From positions 186,001 through 250,000 of the forward strand of contig CP019155.1 in the NCBI GenBank assembly GCA_002844335.1: 64,000 nucleotides of DNA, given 5' to 3'. The position numbers and the translations under genes were made by a program. The notes beneath the pieces are model-generated. The model ran no database searches, was not told where the DNA came from, and saw only the letters and a program-made list of their open reading frames with translations. Shown one piece after another: positions 54,780-62,563 of the stretch (within the stretch, counting starts at the first letter, position 1; every line of letters starts with the position of its first letter). This stretch comes from Haloarcula taiwanensis. GTDB taxonomy: Archaea; Halobacteriota; Halobacteria; Halobacteriales; Haloarculaceae.

Positions 54780-57260
54780 CTATCTACCATCGGCAGACTG
54801 GTCGTCGAGTGCCGCCTTCAGGTCGTCCGCAGTGAACGGTAGCTCGGTCAGCCGAACGCCGACGGCGTCGCGGATCGCGTTCGAAAGCGCTGGCGGGACC
54901 CCGTTTGTCGGGAGTTCCGCGATAGACTTCGCGCCGAACGGACCCGTGGGTTCGTGTGTTTCCACGAGAATGGTCTCCATTTCTGGGTGGTCCGTCGTCC
55001 GCGGCATCCCGTACTGTCGAAAGCCGAGTACTTCGGGGTTCCCGTCCTCGTCGAAGGTCAGGTCGCCGCTCGTGGCGTATTCGAGGCTCATGTGCTCACC
55101 GCCCTCAATCTGGCCTTCGACCAGCGCGGGGTTGATGGCGACGCCGCAATCCGCCGCGAACACCAGTCTGTTGAGTTCGTACTCGCCGGTCTCCGTATCG
55201 ACAGTCACGTCGACGAACTGCGCACCGTACGGCGGTGGACTCTCGTCGGTCGAGTGGTTGCCGTCCCCGAGGATGTGTTCGCGCTCGTCGTCGCCGTAGG
55301 CGGCCTCGTAGCCGATCTCTGCCAGCGAGACGCGGCTCCCGGTCTGCTCGCTGTACACGCCGCCGTCGCCGGTGTCGAGCGCTTCCGGGGGCTCGTCGAG
55401 CAGTTTCGACCCCCATTCCAGCACCCGTTCTTTCGCGTCTTCGGCGGCCTTCTTCACCGCTCGACCGCTGATGTACGTCGTCGAGGAGGCGTACGCGCCG
55501 TAATCGAACGGCGTCAGGTCGGTGTCGGCGGCGATGACGACGACATCGTCCGGCGTGCAGCCCAGCACCTCTGCGGTAATCTGGGAGAACATCGTGTCCG
55601 CGCCCGTGCCGGTGTCGACGCCGCCGACCTGCAGGTGGAAACTCCCGTCCTCGTTCATCTGCACCTGTGCCGCGCCGAGTTCCTTTCCCGCGACGCCGCT
55701 TCCCTGGGCGATGAGCGCCATGCCGACCCCGCGCTTGCGGTGGTCCTCGTCAGGCTGTTCGAGGTCGTCGTAGCCAATAGCTTCCTTGCCGCGCTTGACG
55801 CACTCGCGGATGCCACACGAGCGAATCGTCCGGGTGAACCGGTCATCGTCTTTCAGAATGGCGACGCTTCGGTCGCGGTCACCCTCCCGAACCGCGTTCT
55901 GGAGACGGAACGCGATGGGGTCGAAGTCGAGGCGGCGGGCCACCTCGTCCATGTGTGCCTCAACGGCGAAATGGCCCTGCGGCGCGCCGTACCCTCGCAT
56001 GGCCGCCCCCATCGGAAGGTTCGTATGCACCACATCACCGGAAAAGCGGACGTTCGGGACGCGTGGATAGAGCGGGAGCGGCTTCGTTCCGACGTTGTTC
56101 GCGACGGTCATACCGTGGGTCCCGTAGGCCCCTGCGTTCGACAGCGTATAGAGGTCCATTGCCTCGATGTCGCCGTCGTCAGTCACTGCGGTCTGCATCC
56201 GCATCCGCATCGGATGTCGAAAGCGAAGCGCGGTGAACTCCTCCTGTCGGCTCATCTCCAGTTTGACCGGCCGGTCGGCTGCCAGATGCAGTGCGAACGT
56301 TATCGGCTCGATTGCCATCTCCTGTTTTGACCCGAATCCAGCGCCAATTCGCGGTTTCTTCACCCGCACGTCACGGATGGGAATGTCGAACAAGTGGGCT
56401 ATCTGGCGACGGGTGTGAAAGGGGACCTGCGTCGCTGTGATGAACGTGTGCCGGTCGTCCTCGTCCGTGTACGCGATGGTCGTGTGCGGTTCCGGAACGC
56501 AGTGGGACTGGTACGGTGTCTCCCACTCTGTCTCGATGACGTGCCGGTCGTCTTCACTCTCCGCTCGTTCGAACGCCGCGTCAACGTCACCGAGTTCCCC
56601 TTCGAAGTGTGATTCGACGTTTCGGCTGTAGTCTGCGCCTGACTGCTTGTTCTCCACGTCGTCGGCTTCGAACAGTTGGGGCGCGTCCTCGTCGAGTGCT
56701 TCTTCAGGATCGAAGACGGCGTCCAGTTCCTGGTACTCGACTTCGACTTTCCGTGCGGCTCGGTCGGCCGTTTCCGGGTCGTCAGCTGCCACTGCGGCGA
56801 CCGGGTCACCGACGAAGCGGACGTGTTCACGCAACACTTTCAGATCCCACGGACTCGGCTCGGGGTAGGACTGTCCCGAACTGGAGTACAGCTTGTCCGG
56901 AACCACGTCGTCGAACGGCGTGATGACGGCGTCGACGCCGTCCATCGCCTCGGCGTCGCTGGTGTCGACTGATTCGACGTAGCCGTGAGGGATGTCACTG
57001 CGAATCACTTTCCCGTGAGCGAGGTCCGGGAACCGGTCCCGGTAGTCCGCCGTGTAGCGGGCCTGCCCGGTGACAATTTTCCGTGCGTCGTCTTTCTCTT
57101 CGTTCACGGTAATCGCGTCGCGCTCGGATTCGGCTTTCCGGTCGGGTTCGCGTGCGATGTCTGCCGCTGCCTCCTTCTCGGCTTCGGCAGACTCCGCTGC
57201 CTCTCTCTCTGTCCTGTCGGGCTGCTCGCCTGTCTCCTGGACCCGGTCGGAATCGCTCAC
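54780..57260 (-). CDS. Molybdenum hydroxylase large subunit, copy B (xanthine dehydrogenase family)
   Basis: I chose the GTG at 57260, which overlaps the stop of the [2Fe-2S] gene by four bases; 826 residues. Residues 1-60 are an acidic disordered tail. Then ARKIVTGQARYTADYRDRFPD starts the a/b hammerhead domain. Molybdopterin contacts: PRIGAGFGSKQEM, GAAMRGYGAPQGHFA, VGGVDTGTGADTMFSQ and TGPFGAKSIAELPTN with the base-catalyst Glu near the end. It hydroxylates an N-heterocycle such as a purine; TGPFGAKS differs from the classic GEPPFFLA of XDH, so substrate is open. Electrons go to the [2Fe-2S] partner. Confidence 0.9.
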   Translation of the reverse strand: MSDSDRVQETGEQPDRTEREAAESAEAEKEAAADIAREPDRKAESERDAITVNEEKDDARKIVTGQARYTADYRDRFPDLAHGKVIRSDIPHGYVESVDTSDAEAMDGVDAVITPFDDVVPDKLYSSSGQSYPEPSPWDLKVLREHVRFVGDPVAAVAADDPETADRAARKVEVEYQELDAVFDPEEALDEDAPQLFEADDVENKQSGADYSRNVESHFEGELGDVDAAFERAESEDDRHVIETEWETPYQSHCVPEPHTTIAYTDEDDRHTFITATQVPFHTRRQIAHLFDIPIRDVRVKKPRIGAGFGSKQEMAIEPITFALHLAADRPVKLEMSRQEEFTALRFRHPMRMRMQTAVTDDGDIEAMDLYTLSNAGAYGTHGMTVANNVGTKPLPLYPRVPNVRFSGDVVHTNLPMGAAMRGYGAPQGHFAVEAHMDEVARRLDFDPIAFRLQNAVREGDRDRSVAILKDDDRFTRTIRSCGIRECVKRGKEAIGYDDLEQPDEDHRKRGVGMALIAQGSGVAGKELGAAQVQMNEDGSFHLQVGGVDTGTGADTMFSQITAEVLGCTPDDVVVIAADTDLTPFDYGAYASSTTYISGRAVKKAAEDAKERVLEWGSKLLDEPPEALDTGDGGVYSEQTGSRVSLAEIGYEAAYGDDEREHILGDGNHSTDESPPPYGAQFVDVTVDTETGEYELNRLVFAADCGVAINPALVEGQIEGGEHMSLEYATSGDLTFDEDGNPEVLGFRQYGMPRTTDHPEMETILVETHEPTGPFGAKSIAELPTNGVPPALSNAIRDAVGVRLTELPFTADDLKAALDDQSADGR

Positions 57261-57826
57261 TGCTCGCCCTCCATGCAGCCGCAGTCGGTGCGTGAACACG
57301 TGGCCTCGGTGGTGACGCCGTCGTCGCTATCGAGTGCCCGTCCACCGTCCGCGGCGACGGCTGTCCCGCTGTCCATCTTTTCGGCGGCGTCCAGCACCGC
57401 TTCGACGATTTTCTTGTAGCCGGTGCACCGACAGAGATTGTCCGAGAGCGCTTCCCGAACCTCCTGTTCGGTCGGGCCCGGGTTCGCTTCCAGTAGCGCC
57501 GTCGAGCGCATAATCATTCCCGGAATGCAAAACCCACACTGGAGCGCAGTATTCTCCACGAATGCCTGTTGCACCGGATGCAGATCGTCCTGTGTACCAA
57601 GCCCTTCGATTGTCTCGACGGATGCGTCCTGCACTTTCGTCAGCGGCTCGACGCAGGCTTTCACCGGCTCCCCGTCGACGTGTACCGTACAGAAGCCGCA
57701 CGCGCCGGTGTCACATCCCCGCTTCGCGCCGGTGTACCCGTTCCGTCGAAGGACATCGAGAAGCGAATCGGATTTCGATGCGTCGACAGTCCGTTCCACA
57801 CCGTTAATTTCCAGTTCGATTTCCAT
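57257..57826 (-). CDS. [2Fe-2S] subunit of Mo hydroxylase, copy B
   Basis: Start at 57826 (MEIELEINGV, 189 residues); MSH three codons earlier is an alternative. The first cluster uses Cys38, Cys43, Cys46 and Cys58 (KRGCDTGACGFC ... ACVEP); the second uses Cys97, Cys100, Cys132 and Cys134 (QCGFCIPG, CRCTGY). After residue 155 there is a Gly/Asp-rich tail with three extra Cys (ATCSRTDCGCMEGEQ, 177/182/184) not present in most relatives. TATA-like CTATTTATC (57874-57882) precedes the gene. Confidence 0.93.
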   Translation of the reverse strand: MEIELEINGVERTVDASKSDSLLDVLRRNGYTGAKRGCDTGACGFCTVHVDGEPVKACVEPLTKVQDASVETIEGLGTQDDLHPVQQAFVENTALQCGFCIPGMIMRSTALLEANPGPTEQEVREALSDNLCRCTGYKKIVEAVLDAAEKMDSGTAVAADGGRALDSDDGVTTEATCSRTDCGCMEGEQ

Positions 57827-57950
57827 ATGGCTCATCAGCTCGCTGGCTATGTCAGGTACGTGACGAACAGAACGATAAATAGCTATCGCGGATTTGCGAT
57901 ATGGCACGCCGCCACACCGGGTTTTGCCGTGACTGGCACTCCGTCCCGAG

Positions 57951-60401
57951 TCAGGGGTTGCGCTCGTCCAGCTGTGCCTTGATTTTCTCGGCGGTAATGG
58001 GCATCTCCCGGACACGGACGCCGACGGCGTCCCGGACGGCATTTGACAGCGCGGGCGGGACTGTGTTCGTCGGGACTTCGGCGACCGATTTCGCGCCAAA
58101 CGGCCCGGTCGGTTCGTGGGTCTCGACCAGAATGGACTCGATGGGCGGCGTCTCAGTCGCCGGCGGCAGGCCGTACTCGTCGAAATCAGCTACCTCTGCC
58201 CGTCCCTCGTCGTCGAGCGTGATGCCCTCGCTGACGGCCATCTCGTAACTCATGTGATTCGCGCCCTCGATCTGGCCCTCGGCCATGCCGGGGTTGATGG
58301 CGACACCGCAGTCGACGGCGACGACCAGTTTATGAACTTCGAACTCGCCGGTGGTCTCATCCACCGTCACGTCGGCGAACTGCGCAGCGAACGGCGGGGG
58401 ACTCTCTTCGGTGCAGTGGCTCCCCTTCCCTAAGATGTGTTCGCGCTCGTCGTCGCCGTAGGCGGCCTCGTAGCCGATGTCTTCGAGTGTGACCGAATCG
58501 CTGCTGGCCTCGCTGTACACGGTCCCGTCGCCGGTTTCCAGCGCCTCGACTGGCTCCCCAAGCAGTTTCGATCCCCAGTCGAGAATCCGCGCTTTCGCAT
58601 CCTCAGCGGCCTTCTTGACGGCCATGCCGCTGATGTACGTCGTCGAAGAGGCGTAGGCCCCGTAGTCGAAGGGCGTTACATCAGTATCGGAGGATTTGAC
58701 GATTATGTCGTCCTCGTCACAGCCCAGCACCTCGGCGGCAATCTGGAGGAACGCCGTGTCAGCGCCCGTCCCGATGTCGACGCCGCCGACCTGCAGGTGG
58801 AAACTCCCGTCCTCGTTCATCATTATCTGAGCGGCCCCGAGTTCGTCGCCAGCGACGCCGGTCCCCTGTGCGGATAGTGCCATCCCGATGCCGCGGTGCA
58901 GGTGGTCCTCGTCGGGCTGTTCGAGGTCGTCGTAGCCGATGGCGTCCTTTCCGCGCTCGATACACTCGTCAAGGCCACACGAGCGGATACGGCGGTTCGC
59001 CCCCTCGCCGCCCATCATCCCCGCGATCTCGTCGAGGTCGCCGACTTCCATGTGATGCCGCCGCCGGAATTCGATGGGGTCGAGACCGAGGTCGCGGGCC
59101 ACCTCGTCGAGATGGCCTTCCAGCGCGAGCGTGCCCTGTGGCGCGCCGTAGCCCCGCATCGCGCCGGTCTGTGGCGTGTTCGTGTGGACGATGTCCGCCT
59201 CGAAGCGGGCGTTGGGGACCTTCGAGTACAGCGGCAGGGGCTTGCTGCCGACGTTGCCCGCGACAGTCATGCCGTGGCTTCCGTACGCGCCGGTGTTCGA
59301 CAGCGCGTAGATGTCGATTGCCTCGATGTCGCCGTCGTCGGTGACGGCGGTCTTCGCTTTGACTTTCATCGGATGGCGCGACCGCATCGCGTAGAACTCC
59401 TCCTCGCGGCTGGCCTCGTACAGGACCGGGCGGTCGGTGGCGAGCGAGAGCGAGAGCGGAATCGGCTCGACGACCATCGCCTGTTTCCCGCCGAAACCGC
59501 CGCCGACGCGGGGTTTCTGGACGCGGATGTCACGGATGGGGATGTCGAACAGGTGGGCGAGTTGTCTCCGGGTGTGGTTGGGAACCTGTGTGCTGGTGAT
59601 GAGGACGTGGCGGTCGTCCTCGTTCGTGTACGCCAACGAGGTGTGTTTCTCGACGTTGGCGTGGGACTGCCGGATTGTCTCCCATTCGGTCTCGTGGACA
59701 TGGGTCTCGCCGTCGAGCGCCGCGTCCACGTCGCCCAGTTCGCCCCCGATATGTGCCATCCGGTTGCGGTCGTAGTCGTGGCCGACAATTTCGTTTTCTA
59801 CCTCGCCGTCCTCGAACAACTGCGGCGCGTCGTCGTCGAAGGCCTCCTCCGGGTCAGTGACGTAGTCGTCCTCCTCGTAGGACACCTCGATAGCCTCGGC
59901 GGCGGCGGACGCGGTCGCCCGGTTTTCGGCTGCGACGGCGGCAATCGGGTCCCCGATGTACCGGACGTGTTCGTTCAGCACGTGCATGTCCCACGGGCTC
60001 GGTTCCGGATAGGACTGTCCGGCGCTGGTGTATTTTGCGTCCGGCACTGCGTCGGATTCGGGTGTCAAGACCGCGTCGACGCCGTCCATTGCCTCGGCTT
60101 CACTCGTGTCGATGTCGGTCACGCGGCCGTGTGGGATGTCGCTCCGGACGACCGCCGCATACGCGAGATCTGGATATTGTTCCTCGTAGTCGGCGGTGTA
60201 CTTCGCCTGTCCGGTGACGAGCTTCCGGTCGTCGTACTTTTCTGTCCGGTGGGAGACACTGGCCCGTTCGTCGGGTGCCTTGTCGTTGTTCTCGGGTTCG
60301 TCCCATTCGAGCGGGTGCTCTTCGGACTGCCCATCCTCGACAGCCTCGGACTGCGAGGCCGTCCCCCCGTCGGCCGTGGGTGTCTCGTCGTCGCTACTCA
60401 T
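57951..60401 (-). CDS. Molybdenum hydroxylase large subunit, copy A (xanthine dehydrogenase family)
   Basis: I chose ATG at 60401, overlapping the [2Fe-2S] stop; 816 residues. Acidic tail 1-60, then DDRKLVTGQAKYTADYEEQYPD. Motifs: PRVGGGFGGKQAM, GAMRGYGAPQGTLA, VGGVDIGTGADTAFLQ and TGPFGAKSVAEVPTN. It resembles copy B over the whole length, with FGGKQ (classic) instead of FGSKQ. Both lack an FAD subunit gene beside them. It should act on a related N-heterocycle or the same substrate with another partner. Confidence 0.9.
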   Translation of the reverse strand: MSSDDETPTADGGTASQSEAVEDGQSEEHPLEWDEPENNDKAPDERASVSHRTEKYDDRKLVTGQAKYTADYEEQYPDLAYAAVVRSDIPHGRVTDIDTSEAEAMDGVDAVLTPESDAVPDAKYTSAGQSYPEPSPWDMHVLNEHVRYIGDPIAAVAAENRATASAAAEAIEVSYEEDDYVTDPEEAFDDDAPQLFEDGEVENEIVGHDYDRNRMAHIGGELGDVDAALDGETHVHETEWETIRQSHANVEKHTSLAYTNEDDRHVLITSTQVPNHTRRQLAHLFDIPIRDIRVQKPRVGGGFGGKQAMVVEPIPLSLSLATDRPVLYEASREEEFYAMRSRHPMKVKAKTAVTDDGDIEAIDIYALSNTGAYGSHGMTVAGNVGSKPLPLYSKVPNARFEADIVHTNTPQTGAMRGYGAPQGTLALEGHLDEVARDLGLDPIEFRRRHHMEVGDLDEIAGMMGGEGANRRIRSCGLDECIERGKDAIGYDDLEQPDEDHLHRGIGMALSAQGTGVAGDELGAAQIMMNEDGSFHLQVGGVDIGTGADTAFLQIAAEVLGCDEDDIIVKSSDTDVTPFDYGAYASSTTYISGMAVKKAAEDAKARILDWGSKLLGEPVEALETGDGTVYSEASSDSVTLEDIGYEAAYGDDEREHILGKGSHCTEESPPPFAAQFADVTVDETTGEFEVHKLVVAVDCGVAINPGMAEGQIEGANHMSYEMAVSEGITLDDEGRAEVADFDEYGLPPATETPPIESILVETHEPTGPFGAKSVAEVPTNTVPPALSNAVRDAVGVRVREMPITAEKIKAQLDERNP

Positions 60402-60948
60402 CGCAGCCACCTCCGCAGCAGCGGGTCGACTCGTTCCCATTCGGCGGCACAGTGGCCGAGTGGCCGCCGTCGGCGGCGACCGACTGCGCCCCGCGCATTC
60501 GCTCTGCCGCGTCGAGCACGGCTTCGACCGGCTTCTGATACCCGGTGCAGCGACAGACGTTGTCGTCTAGCGCCTCCCGGACCTCCCGCTCGGTTGGGTC
60601 TGGGTTCGAATCCAGTAGTGCCACCGCCTGAATAACCATTCCTGGGATACAGAACCCGCACTGGACGGCGAAGTTGTCGACGAACGCCTGCTGGACCGGG
60701 TGCAGGTCGTCCTGCGTCCCGAGCGCAGCGACGGTCTGTATCTCACTCCCATCGGCGTCCACTGCGGCCATTCCGCAAGCCATCCGGACGTCGCCGTCAA
60801 CGAACACCTTCGATGCGCCGCAGGTTCCGCCGTCACAGCCACATTTCACGCCGATGTGACCGTGCTGTCTCAATACCGTCGCCAGGTCGTCCGCCGACCC
60901 GGCTTCGACTGTCGTCCGCTCGCCGTTGATTGTGAGTTCGATGTCCAC
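60394..60948 (-). CDS. [2Fe-2S] subunit of Mo hydroxylase, copy A, missing one canonical Cys
   Basis: GTG start at 60948 with a GGAGGG element upstream; 184 residues. The first cluster motif reads KCGCDGGTCGAS: Cys38, Cys43 and Cys58 are kept, but the third canonical ligand (Cys46) is Ser. An extra Cys36 lies two residues before Cys38. The second cluster is normal (Cys97, Cys100, Cys132, Cys134). The tail ends STRCCGGGCDE (three Cys). The DNA reads clearly, so the change is not a frameshift. TATA-like sequence at 61021-61028. Confidence 0.9.
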   Translation of the reverse strand: MDIELTINGERTTVEAGSADDLATVLRQHGHIGVKCGCDGGTCGASKVFVDGDVRMACGMAAVDADGSEIQTVAALGTQDDLHPVQQAFVDNFAVQCGFCIPGMVIQAVALLDSNPDPTEREVREALDDNVCRCTGYQKPVEAVLDAAERMRGAQSVAADGGHSATVPPNGNESTRCCGGGCDE

Positions 60949-61020
60949 AGAGGTCCCTCCAGTTTTCGGTATGCGATACGCACACGCGCCTCTTAGTGAA
61001 CAACTGTACAGCACTCTCTC

Positions 61021-61028
61021 ATATATGT
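61021..61028 (-). promoter_or_regulatory. Probable TATA box of the xdh operon
   Basis: ACATATAT on the minus strand, 73-80 bases before the GTG at 60948, would leave a leader of about 45 bases, long enough for the GGAGGG ribosome binding element before the GTG. Confidence 0.4.
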
Positions 61029-61181
61029 ATGCTTCACAGGTGCGTGATCGCAATATTGCCAGAAGAAATCACGGCCACGGCCCACTACAAGGCACTAGAC
61101 TGACACAGCTACGACAGACGTGCGGGGTAATGTGTGGTATGTGCCATATCTGTGACAGATACTCTCTGTGACTGGACCCGC

Positions 61182-62414
61182 TCATTCGGCGGCCTTCGCC
61201 TGCACGGCGTTCAGCAGTACCTCTGCTCCGGTGACGATGTCATCCCACTCGGTAAACTCGCTCTCGCGGTGGCTAATCCCGTCGACGCTCGGGACGAAAA
61301 TCATGCTCGTCGGGGCTATCTTGTTGAGGTAGTTCGCATCGTGGCCTGCGCCACTGACCAGCCGTGTGTACTCACAGCCGACCGTCTCGGCGGCCTCGAC
61401 GACCGTGTCGATGCAGTCCTGATCGAACGGGTCCGCATCGACTCGCATGATTTCCTCGATCTCGTATTCAAGGCCTTCGCGCTCGGCGGCGTGGGCAATC
61501 TCTTCTCTGATCTGTTCGACAGCCGCATCGACAACGGCATCGTCGTACGAGCGGAAATCGAGCGTGAAATCGACCGTCTCGGGGATGACGTTGATGGCGT
61601 TTGGCCAGACGTCGACGCTGCCGACCGTGCCGACGAGGTCCGTGCCTTCGGTCGCTGTGATTCGCCGCACAGCGCGGGTTACGTCCGCCGTCGCCACGAA
61701 GGCGTCGTGGCGCATATCCATCGGCGTCGGGCCGGCGTGGTTCGCCTGCCCCTCGAAGGTGACGTTCAGCCATGCAAAGCCGAACACGCCTTCGACAGCG
61801 GCGACTGGGATGTCCTGCTGTTCGAGAAACGGGCCCTGTTCCACGTGCATCTCAAAGTAGCAGTGGATGTCGTCGGCTTCACAGGGCGTTTCGCCCTTGT
61901 AGCCGATGCGTTCGAGTTCGTCGCCGAACCGCTTCCCGTCCTTGTCCTCGCGCTCGTACGCGTAGTCGAGATCGAAAATATCACAGTAGACGCCGCTGCC
62001 GAGCATATCCGGCTGAAAGCGGACGCCCTCCTCGTTACTCCAGGCGACGACCTCTAGCGGGCGTTCGGTCGTCACCCCGGCGTCGTTGAACGCCTCAATG
62101 ACTTCCAGTCCACCGAGGACGCCGATAACGCCGTCGTACCGCCCGCCGCTGTACTGGCTATCGATGTGCGACCCGAACAGGACCGGCGCGGCGTCCTCCA
62201 CCGCTCCGTCCCGCCGACCGAAGATGTTGCCCATCGTGTCGATACGGACCTCCAGCCCGGCCTCGCGGAACCACTCGACCAGCGTGTCCCGGGCCGCCTT
62301 GTTCTCGTCGGACAGGCTCGGCCTGTTCACGCCGCCTCGTTCCGTCGCGCCGATCTCGTTGAACGTATCGAAGCGCCGTCTGAACCGCTCGCTGTCGAGA
62401 CTGACCGATGGCAT
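61182..62414 (-). CDS. M20-type allantoate/N-carbamoyl-amino acid amidohydrolase
   Basis: MPSVSLDSERFRRRFD at 62414 (410 residues) is the natural start. Metal site: LFGSHIDSQYSGGRYDGVIGVLGG, then WSNEEGVRF, and HVEQGPFLEQQ; AGHDANYLNKIAPTSMIFVPS near 360-380 is the signature of HyuC/AllC enzymes. They hydrolyse ureido compounds such as allantoate or N-carbamoyl-beta-alanine, releasing ammonia and CO2. Location next to Mo hydroxylases suggests purine or pyrimidine breakdown. Confidence 0.9.
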   Translation of the reverse strand: MPSVSLDSERFRRRFDTFNEIGATERGGVNRPSLSDENKAARDTLVEWFREAGLEVRIDTMGNIFGRRDGAVEDAAPVLFGSHIDSQYSGGRYDGVIGVLGGLEVIEAFNDAGVTTERPLEVVAWSNEEGVRFQPDMLGSGVYCDIFDLDYAYEREDKDGKRFGDELERIGYKGETPCEADDIHCYFEMHVEQGPFLEQQDIPVAAVEGVFGFAWLNVTFEGQANHAGPTPMDMRHDAFVATADVTRAVRRITATEGTDLVGTVGSVDVWPNAINVIPETVDFTLDFRSYDDAVVDAAVEQIREEIAHAAEREGLEYEIEEIMRVDADPFDQDCIDTVVEAAETVGCEYTRLVSGAGHDANYLNKIAPTSMIFVPSVDGISHRESEFTEWDDIVTGAEVLLNAVQAKAAE

Positions 62415-62563
62415 TGGGTAGCTGTTCCGCGGTGTCGTCTTGAAGATTGCGTCGGGGTGGTGCCACACAGATTGACAGACGCAGTGTGGCACGCGCTCGC
62501 CCGCTGTGACACACGGTCGGGACCACCGAAAGAGCCAAACGACCGTTCCGCGAGTCGGCAGAC

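Noticed and set aside
58896-60635. 579-codon plus-strand frame over Mo hydroxylase copy A
   Set aside because: Antisense shadow of the xdh gene; no recognisable domain, and composition unlike haloarchaeal proteins.
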